Assembly (NCBI RefSeq): GCF_047971185.1
Contig: NZ_JBKDZH010000021.1
Coordinates: 14,554 to 78,553, forward strand
Direction of reading: 5' to 3'
From: Kluyvera sp047971185
Lineage (GTDB): Bacteria > Pseudomonadota > Gammaproteobacteria > Enterobacterales > Enterobacteriaceae
DNA length: 64,000 bases
The notes under the pieces are model-generated. The model made no database searches and was not told where the DNA came from. It was given only the letters and a program-made list of their open reading frames with translations. Within the stretch, counting starts at the first letter, position 1; every line of letters starts with the position of its first letter. Positions 57,576-64,000 of the stretch are shown here, piece after piece. The translations under genes were made by a program, and so were the position numbers.

Positions 57576-58979
57576 ATGCAATTAGATAGTGTACTTCCTG
57601 CTTCAGCTGTAAAAAATAAAACACGACCACAGGTGATATGGATTTGTCTGCTTGCAGCGCTGGCCGGCCTGCTATTTGGTCTGGATATCGGCGTCATTTC
57701 CGGCGCCCTCCCACTGATTGCTAAAGAGTATCATTTGCTGGATAGCCAGCAGGAGTGGATCGTCAGCTCAATGATGGTCGGCGCAGCCGTCGCGACGCTA
57801 TGTAGCGGCGTTCTGGCCTATCGGCTTGGGCGGAAATACTCACTGCTCATCGCCGCGGCCTCGTTTTGCCTGGGCGCCATCATTTGCACCTGCGCCGTCA
57901 GCCCTGAGATGCTGATTATCGGGCGGTTGATTCTTGGCGTGGGATTGGGCGTCGCCTCCTACGCGACACCGCTCTACCTTTCTGAGATTACGCCCAAAAA
58001 TATTCGCGGTGCGATGATTTCCGCCTATCAGTTGATGATTGCGCTGGGTATTTTACTGGTCTTTCTCACCAATACCGCCTTTAGCTATAGCGGCAACTGG
58101 CGCGGTATGTTGCTGGTTGTGGCGATCCCTTCGCTGGTCTTTTTGTTCGGCGCTCTGTTTCTGCCGCGCAGCCCGCGCTGGCTAATGATGCATGGCCGCG
58201 AAGAAGCGGCCCGCGCCGTCCTACTACGTCTTCGCAATAGCAGCGAGGAGGTTGAAAACGAGCTGCGGGAGATTAAAGAGCAGCTCAACGTTAAGCAGCA
58301 GGGATGGCATTTATTCAAGGAAAACAAAAACTTTCGCCGCAGCGTTGGCCTGGGTATCGTGCTGCAAATCATGCAGCAGTTCTCCGGCGTTAATGTGATG
58401 ATGTATTACGCGCCGCGTATTTTTCATGAAATCGGCTTTACCACCACCGCCGAGCAGATGTGGGGCACCGTTATCGTGGGCTTTGTGATGACCATCGCCA
58501 CGTTTATCGCCGTCGGTTTCGTCGATCGTTGGGGGCGAAAACCTATGCTATACATCGGCTTCATAACCATGGGCATCGCCATGAGCGTGGTGGGGACGCT
58601 GCTCGGCGGCGATGCGCTGTCAGCCGTAGAGAAGGGAATCACCGTCGCGATGCTACTGCTGTTTATCGTCGGGTTTTCTATGTCGGCAGGCCCGCTTATC
58701 TGGCTGCTTTGTTCTGAAATTCAGCCGCTGAAAGGGCGTGAATTCGGCATTACGTGCTCCACCTTTACCTGCCACATTGCCGGGATGATTGTCAGTGCCA
58801 CCTTCTTGTCATTGCTGAATACCTTAGGCAGCGCGCATACCTTCTATCTTTATGCGCTATTAAATATCGTGGCCCTCGTGATTATCTACCTATTTGTTCC
58901 GGAAACAAAAAATATTTCTCTGGAACAAATTGAGCAAAACCTGATGGCAGGGAAAAGATTAAGAAGCATTGGCCGATAA
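57576..58979 (+). CDS. GalP-like sugar:proton symporter (MFS sugar porter)
   Basis: 467-aa inner-membrane transporter with 12 predicted spans. It carries the sugar-porter signatures LAALAGLLFGLDIGVISGAL, RLGRKYSLL, FLPRSPRWLM, DRWGRKPML and VPETKNISLEQIEQNLM, and is close to E. coli GalP throughout. Galactose, glucose or a galactoside is the probable substrate. It starts an operon with the alpha-galactosidase gene 18 bp downstream, which suggests uptake of the substrate or of a galactoside as such. GalP itself maps elsewhere in E. coli, so this is a separate paralogue. Confidence 0.92.
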   Translation: MQLDSVLPASAVKNKTRPQVIWICLLAALAGLLFGLDIGVISGALPLIAKEYHLLDSQQEWIVSSMMVGAAVATLCSGVLAYRLGRKYSLLIAAASFCLGAIICTCAVSPEMLIIGRLILGVGLGVASYATPLYLSEITPKNIRGAMISAYQLMIALGILLVFLTNTAFSYSGNWRGMLLVVAIPSLVFLFGALFLPRSPRWLMMHGREEAARAVLLRLRNSSEEVENELREIKEQLNVKQQGWHLFKENKNFRRSVGLGIVLQIMQQFSGVNVMMYYAPRIFHEIGFTTTAEQMWGTVIVGFVMTIATFIAVGFVDRWGRKPMLYIGFITMGIAMSVVGTLLGGDALSAVEKGITVAMLLLFIVGFSMSAGPLIWLLCSEIQPLKGREFGITCSTFTCHIAGMIVSATFLSLLNTLGSAHTFYLYALLNIVALVIIYLFVPETKNISLEQIEQNLMAGKRLRSIGR

Positions 58980-58997
58980 TAAAAGGACAAGTGAAGA

Positions 58998-61049
58998 ATG
59001 AGCTTTCTGGAATTTAATGAAGATAATTTTCATATTATCTTTGAGATTGATAACGAGCAGCGGATTTATATCAGCCAGTTTTTAGTTAACGAGCAGCGTG
59101 AAGCGCACGGCGCATTCCCTCTTATTCAGGTCCACGCCAGCGGCTACAACCAGAATGATCATCATGCTCGCAAGCATACTGGCAGCGAGCCGGGATCGTC
59201 CCTGCGCTACCATGCCCATCACGAGAGCGAAAACGCGCAGGGGAAAAAACTGGAGATCGATCTTCACGGCCCGGCCATTCATGCTCGCTGGCATCTGCAA
59301 CATTTTCGCGGGCTACGCTCGGCCCGGGTATGGTGCGAGATCGAAAACGTCAGCACTGAAGTCATTGGTCTGGAATATGTCAGCTCGCTGGCGCTGTTGG
59401 CCATTGATAGCCTACCGTGGGAAAACAACAGCGTCTTACACCTGCCGCACAATAACTGGTACGGCGAAGCACAGTGGAAAAGCGCCACGCCGTCGCAGCT
59501 CGGGCTGGATAAAGTTAATCGTTTTTCCCTGGATCGCATCGCTATCGAAAGCACCGGTACGTGGTCCAGTATCGGTTATCTGCCCGTTGCCGCTTTTGAA
59601 GATAAGGCGGCAGGCACAACGCTCCTCTGGCAAATTGAGCATAACGGCTCCTGGCAGTGGGAAATCGGCGATTTCCGCGACCGCCTTTATCTGCTCGTCA
59701 GCGGCCCCACCGAAAATGAAAACCACTGGTGGAAACCGCTGGCCCCCGGTGAAACCTTTACCTCTGTGCCGGTTGCCGTCAGCAAAGTCCAGGGAGGCCT
59801 GCAGGAGGCATTACAGGAGATAACCCGCTACCGTCGGCGAATCATGCGCCCAGCACTCGATAACAAACAGCTGCCGGTCATTTTCAATGATTACATGAAC
59901 TGCCTGTCCGGCGATCCTACCACCGCCAAACTGTTACCTCTGATCGATGCGGCAGCCGAGGCGGGCTGCGAATATTTTTGCATCGACTGCGGCTGGTATT
60001 CAGACGGCGAGTGGTGGGACGGAGTGGGTGAATGGCAACCTTCGCCACGGCGTTTTCCGGGCGGGATCCGCGAACCTCTCGATCATATAACGGCTAAAGG
60101 GATGAAGTCAGGCCTGTGGCTTGAACTGGAAGTCATGGGCATCGCCTGTCCGCTGGCGCAAACCTTGCCCGACGCCTGTTTTTTCCAGCGTCATGGTAAA
60201 CGGGTTATCGACCACCAGCGCTACCAGCTCGATTTTCGCCATCCTTTGGTGCAGGCCCATGCCGACCGGGTCATCACGCGCCTGGTCGAAGAGTACGGTA
60301 TCAGCTACATCAAAATGGATTACAACATCAACGCCGGAAGCGGCACGGATTACCAGGCCGATAGCAGCGGTGACGGTCTTTTACAACATAACCGGGCTTA
60401 TCTTGGCTGGCTGGCTAAAACAATGGACCGCTACCCGCAGCTGGTTATTGAGAACTGCGGTAGCGGCGGCCTGCGCATGGATTATGCCATGCTGCAGCTG
60501 CACAGCATCCAATCGGTGACCGATCAGACCGACTATCGTTTGATGGCCGCCATTGCCGCCGCCGCCGCGTCTGCCGTCACGCCGGAGCAGGCTGCAATCT
60601 GGTCCTATCCGCTGCGCGAGGGCGACCGGGAAGAGGTGGTGATGAACATGGTCAACAGCCTGCTGCTTCGCGTACATCAGAGCGGCCATCTGGCCGAGTT
60701 GAGCGGAGAACGTCTGGCGTTGGTCAAGGAAGGGATTGCACTGTACAAAACGTTTCGCGAGAAAATTCCACACTTACAGCCGTTTTGGCCATTGGGAATG
60801 CCCTCGTTCGCCTCGCCGTGGCTGGCATTTGGCCTACGAGATGAGCAGCAGGCGTGGGTCGCGATCTGGCGTATGGACAGCGAGCAGGCAACCATGACGC
60901 TGCCAATGGCATCGGTCGAAACCATGACCTGCGTTTACCCACAGGCCGAGCAGTGCCGCTGCCTGCCAACGCGCGAGTCGCAAAGCGTTAGCGTCTCTCT
61001 ACCGGAGAAGATGACAGCAAGGCTATTTCACCTAACCTTCGGGAATTAA
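58998..61049 (+). CDS. GH36-family alpha-galactosidase
   Basis: 683-aa glycoside hydrolase with no signal peptide, so cytoplasmic. An N-terminal beta-sandwich (to about 280) precedes the barrel. The GH36 nucleophile aspartate lies in SYIKMDYNINAGS, and ENCGSGGLRMDYAML followed by SVTDQTDYR carries the acid/base aspartate. FCIDCGWYSDGEWWDGVGEW is the conserved first barrel segment. It would release galactose from melibiose- or raffinose-type sugars taken up by the porter. The cassette occupies the place of speED. Confidence 0.9.
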   Translation: MSFLEFNEDNFHIIFEIDNEQRIYISQFLVNEQREAHGAFPLIQVHASGYNQNDHHARKHTGSEPGSSLRYHAHHESENAQGKKLEIDLHGPAIHARWHLQHFRGLRSARVWCEIENVSTEVIGLEYVSSLALLAIDSLPWENNSVLHLPHNNWYGEAQWKSATPSQLGLDKVNRFSLDRIAIESTGTWSSIGYLPVAAFEDKAAGTTLLWQIEHNGSWQWEIGDFRDRLYLLVSGPTENENHWWKPLAPGETFTSVPVAVSKVQGGLQEALQEITRYRRRIMRPALDNKQLPVIFNDYMNCLSGDPTTAKLLPLIDAAAEAGCEYFCIDCGWYSDGEWWDGVGEWQPSPRRFPGGIREPLDHITAKGMKSGLWLELEVMGIACPLAQTLPDACFFQRHGKRVIDHQRYQLDFRHPLVQAHADRVITRLVEEYGISYIKMDYNINAGSGTDYQADSSGDGLLQHNRAYLGWLAKTMDRYPQLVIENCGSGGLRMDYAMLQLHSIQSVTDQTDYRLMAAIAAAAASAVTPEQAAIWSYPLREGDREEVVMNMVNSLLLRVHQSGHLAELSGERLALVKEGIALYKTFREKIPHLQPFWPLGMPSFASPWLAFGLRDEQQAWVAIWRMDSEQATMTLPMASVETMTCVYPQAEQCRCLPTRESQSVSVSLPEKMTARLFHLTFGN

Positions 61050-61052
61050 CCA

Positions 61053-61125
61053 TGTAGCCCGGACGAGGCATGCAAGCGCCGACGCCGGGGACATTCCCGG
61101 CGTCACTACGTTCGGCCGGGCTACC
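61053..61125. repeat. REP-like inverted pair after alpha-galactosidase gene
   Basis: GTAGCCCGGACGAGGCATGC faces TACGTTCGGCCGGGCTAC. Same family as the element after hemL. It lies between convergent genes. Confidence 0.75.
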
Positions 61126-61132
61126 TTTTGAA

Positions 61133-61495
61133 CTAACGCTGTTGCACGAACTCGCGATATGCCGCAACGACCTGTAAAAAGTCTTCTACGCCGCACAGAG
61201 ATAAACTTTCTTCGTCGTAGTAGCTCATCCCCTCTTCCATTTCATCGCCGGAAAACTCGAGCTGATTGGCGCGAACCATCACCTCTTCGCCGTCCATCCA
61301 CAGAGTGTATTCATGCCCGGCACGCTGCCATGAACGTTCGCTGCCTTTGACGGTACGTGCGGCCTGTTCCACTTCATCCAGTAGCGAGAGGTTGTCTTTC
61401 ACCTCTTCATTAAACCAGTGACCGACCACTTCGTGGCCCATCGACATACGTACTTTTACCCCTCCGGTAACGTCGCGCAGAAATTCATAATCCAT
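61133..61495 (-). CDS. yacL: UPF0231 protein YacL
   Basis: 120-aa acidic cytosolic protein, nearly identical to E. coli YacL (MDYEFLRDVTGGVKVRMSMG ... VEDFLQVVAAYREFVQQ). Function not established. In K-12 it lies between speD and acnB; here a sugar cassette lies on one side and an extra SDR gene on the other. Confidence 0.95.
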   Translation of the reverse strand: MDYEFLRDVTGGVKVRMSMGHEVVGHWFNEEVKDNLSLLDEVEQAARTVKGSERSWQRAGHEYTLWMDGEEVMVRANQLEFSGDEMEEGMSYYDEESLSLCGVEDFLQVVAAYREFVQQR

Positions 61496-61637
61496 GATCT
61501 GTTCCTCTACAAAGGCAATGCGTCACCGCTGCATTGTACCTACTGTAATTATCGCAGCAGCGCGCGAGAAAAAAAGCGCGCCGGGTAGAGGTCATGCAAA
61601 TAAAAGTGCGTTCGGCGTCGGGTCGAGCGCATTCTCA

Positions 61638-62366
61638 TCAACTTCCGAGCATTATTCCGCCGTCCACCGCAATATGCTGGCCGGTGATGAAATCGTTTTG
61701 CAGCAGGAACAGATAAGTTTGCGCCAGCTCATCAAGGGTGGCCGTGCGGCCAAGCGGGATAGCATCAGCAAAACGTTGTCTGGTTGCCGCTAGCTGTTCG
61801 GCAGGCATCTCGCGCCAGAACGGGGTGACGGTCCAGGTTGGCGAAACGGCATTAACGCGAGCATCGGGGGCCATCTCCACCGCCAGCCCTTCCACCAGCG
61901 CGTTAATCCCCAGATTGCCGACATAGCTGGCACAGGCGTCCTGCGCCCGCCCGCCGGTACCGGAGGTGAAGACAAGGCTCCCACCGGAAAGCAGTTTTGT
62001 TGCCGCCAGTTGACCAATTCGGACGTTAGTGAAAAATTTCGATTCCATCACGTGGCGAAGCGTCGCCATCGGCGCAGTCAGGAAACCACCGCCCATGACG
62101 TCCCCCACCATCGACACCAGATGGTTAAACGGCGGTAGTGCCGTTATCAGCGCCTCCAGCGCCGCGTGATCGTGTACGTCAACAGCGTGAGTCGACACCG
62201 CCACGCCGTGGGCCTGTAGCTGCTCCTGCGCCGCCACCAGCCGTTGCTCGTTGCGGCCAATAATAATCAGGTTCGCGCCCGCATCGGCCGCCATTTCCGC
62301 GACGCGAAGGCCGATACCGGAGCTACCGCCGATAATCACCAGAGTTTGTTGCTGTAATGAAGCCAT
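61638..62366 (-). CDS. Short-chain dehydrogenase/reductase without catalytic Lys
   Basis: 242-aa SDR with the cofactor motif VIIGGSSGIGLRVAEMA near residue 10 and the C-terminal FITGQHIAVDGGIMLG typical of the family. Ser (FTSGTGG) and Tyr (CASYVGNLGINALVEGLAVE) of the active site can be aligned, but the lysine four residues after the tyrosine is Leu. The usual NNAG motif is replaced by SMVGDV. It may be a reductase with unusual chemistry or a non-catalytic member. Substrate unknown. The gene is not at this place in K-12. Confidence 0.88.
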   Translation of the reverse strand: MASLQQQTLVIIGGSSGIGLRVAEMAADAGANLIIIGRNEQRLVAAQEQLQAHGVAVSTHAVDVHDHAALEALITALPPFNHLVSMVGDVMGGGFLTAPMATLRHVMESKFFTNVRIGQLAATKLLSGGSLVFTSGTGGRAQDACASYVGNLGINALVEGLAVEMAPDARVNAVSPTWTVTPFWREMPAEQLAATRQRFADAIPLGRTATLDELAQTYLFLLQNDFITGQHIAVDGGIMLGS

Positions 62367-62501
62367 AGCGATCTCCTTCCTGCCGGGCTGTGCCCCATAG
62401 GAATCTGAAGTGATAATGAATTGAATGGCCGCCCGGTACAGAGATGTTAAGAAAATGGGAAAAAGCAGTAATAGACAATTGGTGCGGTTAATTCAGAAAT
62501 A

Positions 62502-62535
62502 AAAAAGGGCGAGAGCCGAAGCCCTCACCCTTTTG
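62502..62535 (-). terminator. Terminator of acnB
   Basis: On the minus strand AAGGGTGAGGGC-TTCG-GCTCTCGCCCTT, with G-U pairs and a stable TTCG loop, is followed by T residues. It lies about 50 bp after the acnB stop, beyond a REP unit. Confidence 0.88.
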
Positions 62536-62540
62536 TCGCC

Positions 62541-62579
62541 CGCCCGGAGTCAGCGCTTGCGCGCCTCGTCCGGGCAACG
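62541..62579. repeat. REP-like unit after acnB
   Basis: CCGCCCGGAGTCAGCGC and GCGCGCCTCGTCCGGGC form an imperfect hairpin of the CCCGGCC family between the acnB stop and its terminator. Confidence 0.65.
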
Positions 62580-62582
62580 ATG

Positions 62583-64000
62583 TTATACCGCGGTCTGGAA
62601 GATCACGCCGTCCGCTTTCTCGGTGTACTGAGACAGTTGGTCGAAGTTCAGGTAACGGTAGGTATCCACCGCCGTCTTATCTACCTGCGCCACATAGGTC
62701 TGGTACTCTTCCGGCGTCGGCAGTTTGCCGATCAGCGCCGCCACCGCCGCCAGCTCCGCAGAGGCCAGGAAGACGTTCGCACCGGTACCTAAACGGTTCG
62801 GGAAGTTACGGGTAGAGGTGGAAACCACCGTCGCGCCGTCGGCCACGCGCGCCTGGTTACCCATGCACAGTGAACAGCCCGGGATCTCGATACGCGCGCC
62901 GCTCTTACCGAACACGCTGTAGTAGCCTTCTTCGGTCAGCTGCGCGGCGTCCATACGGGTCGGCGGTGCCACCCACAGGCGAGTCGGCAGCTGGCCTTTG
63001 TGTGCATCCAGCAGCTTACCGGCGGCGCGGAAGTGGCCGATGTTGGTCATGCAGGAGCCGATAAATACTTCGTCAATCTTCTCGCCCTGCACGTCAGACA
63101 GCAGACGCGCGTCGTCCGGGTCGTTCGGCGCACACAGGATCGGCTCTTTGATATCCGCCAGATCGATGTCGATTACCGCCGCGTACTCTGCGTCAGCATC
63201 GGCTTCCAGCAGCTGCGGATCCGCCAGCCATTTTTCCATGCCCTGCACGCGGCGTTCCAGCGTACGACGATCGCCGTAGCCTTCTGCAATCATCCACTTC
63301 AGCAGCACGATGTTGGAGGTCAGGTACTCTTCAATTGGCGCCTGATTCAGCTTGATGGTACAACCGGCAGCGGAACGCTCGGCGGAGGCATCGGTCAGTT
63401 CGAACGCCTGCTCGACTTTCAGATCCGGCAGACCTTCGATTTCCAGACTGCGGCCAGAGAAGATGTTGTTCTTACCTTTCGTCTCAACGGTCAGCAGGCC
63501 CTGCTTAATCGCATACAGCGGGATCGCATGAACCAGATCGCGCAGGGTGATCCCCGGCTGCATCTTGCCTTTAAAGCGGACCAGCACCGATTCCGGCATA
63601 TCCAGCGGCATCACGCCGGTTGCAGCGGCAAACGCCACCAGACCAGAGCCTGCCGGGAAGGAGATCCCAATAGGGAAACGGGTATGGGAGTCACCACCGG
63701 TACCAACGGTATCCGGCAGCAGCATACGGTTCAGCCAGGAGTGGATAACGCCATCGCCCGGACGCAGTGAAACACCGCCGCGGTTCATGATGAAGTCTGG
63801 CAGCGTGTGGTGCGTGGTCACGTCAACCGGCTTCGGATAAGCGGCAGTGTGGCAGAAGGACTGCATCACCAGATCGGCAGAGAAGCCCAGGCACGCCAGG
63901 TCTTTCAGTTCATCACGGGTCATCGGACCGGTGGTATCCTGAGAACCAACAGACGTCATCTTCGGTTCGCAGTAAGCGCCCGGACGAATACCGGCAACGC
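62583..64000 (-). CDS. acnB: Aconitate hydratase B, 5' part outside window
   Basis: C-terminal 472 codons of the bifunctional aconitase / 2-methylisocitrate dehydratase of the TCA cycle, which also binds mRNA as an apo-protein. The frame stays open to base 64,000 (VAGIRPGAYCEPKMTSVGSQ), so about 390 residues of the usual 865 are missing. Iron-sulphur ligands are in GSCMTNIGHF and GCSLCMGNQARVADG; TSTRNFPNRLG is the substrate-binding arginine segment. Nearly identical to E. coli AcnB. Confidence 0.97.
   Translation of the reverse strand, partial: VAGIRPGAYCEPKMTSVGSQDTTGPMTRDELKDLACLGFSADLVMQSFCHTAAYPKPVDVTTHHTLPDFIMNRGGVSLRPGDGVIHSWLNRMLLPDTVGTGGDSHTRFPIGISFPAGSGLVAFAAATGVMPLDMPESVLVRFKGKMQPGITLRDLVHAIPLYAIKQGLLTVETKGKNNIFSGRSLEIEGLPDLKVEQAFELTDASAERSAAGCTIKLNQAPIEEYLTSNIVLLKWMIAEGYGDRRTLERRVQGMEKWLADPQLLEADADAEYAAVIDIDLADIKEPILCAPNDPDDARLLSDVQGEKIDEVFIGSCMTNIGHFRAAGKLLDAHKGQLPTRLWVAPPTRMDAAQLTEEGYYSVFGKSGARIEIPGCSLCMGNQARVADGATVVSTSTRNFPNRLGTGANVFLASAELAAVAALIGKLPTPEEYQTYVAQVDKTAVDTYRYLNFDQLSQYTEKADGVIFQTAV

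Noticed and set aside
1..64000. CRISPR arrays, tRNA or rRNA genes, insertion sequences
   Set aside because: I looked for regularly spaced direct repeats, tRNA cloverleaf signatures and transposase motifs and saw none. The satellite att repeat does not lie in a tRNA gene.

Overview
The window is chromosomal DNA of a member of the Enterobacteriaceae. Its backbone is, gene for gene, the reverse complement of the E. coli K-12 segment acnB-yacL-...-yacC-cueO-gcd-hpt-can-yadGHIE-panD-panC-panB-yadCKLM-htrE-ecpD-yadN-folK-pcnB-gluQ-dksA-sfsA-thpR-hrpB-mrcB-fhuACDB-hemL. Protein sequences are close to E. coli but clearly not identical. Two REP-like families are scattered between genes: an E. coli/Salmonella-type 'GCCGGATGGCGGC' family and a 'GTAGCCCGGCCGAGCGCAGCG' family. 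The mixture fits an Enterobacter/Klebsiella/Citrobacter-like genus; I cannot name the species.

Layout. 1-7 kb: 3' part of hemL, then the ferrichrome uptake operon fhuACDB on the minus strand. 7.2-12.1 kb: a four-gene chaperone-usher fimbrial operon (pilin, chaperone, usher, adhesin) between fhuA and mrcB, where K-12 has none. 12.4-22.5 kb: housekeeping genes mrcB, hrpB, thpR, sfsA, dksA, gluQ, pcnB (AUU start) and folK. 22.5-31.2 kb: a second, yad-type fimbrial operon with two tandem near-identical major pilin genes, then chaperone, usher, three minor subunits and a two-domain adhesin. 31.3-38.6 kb: pantothenate genes panB, panC and panD, then yadE, yadI, yadH-yadG, can and hpt.

38,690-50,773: a 12.1-kb P4-like phage satellite inserted between hpt and gcd, bounded by a 22-bp direct repeat. 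It carries a P4-type integrase with an orphan 363-aa gene immediately downstream, an AlpA-like regulator, an Icd-like protein, four small genes with short overlaps among them, a P4 alpha-type primase-helicase, a second P2-type integrase, an origin-like region with 12 GTTAC/GTAAC motifs, and an Ogr-like zinc-finger activator. Its late operon combines a Sid-like capsid-size protein with a full-length P2 gpN-like major capsid protein. A TGT-N12-ACA site, the known Ogr/Delta target pattern, lies upstream of the late operon. P4 itself has no major capsid gene and borrows that of its helper, so a satellite that brings its own gpN-like shell protein is the most interesting system here.

50.8-64 kb: gcd with a consensus CRP site, an extra exported protein gene, cueO with a CueR-type promoter, and yacC. 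Where K-12 has speE-speD there is instead a LacI regulator, a GalP-like sugar porter and a GH36 alpha-galactosidase. Then come yacL, an extra SDR gene lacking the catalytic Lys, and the 3' two-thirds or less of acnB.

All identifications come from reading the sequence and remembered family features; no database search was run. Start sites were chosen from ribosome-binding sites and family lengths.
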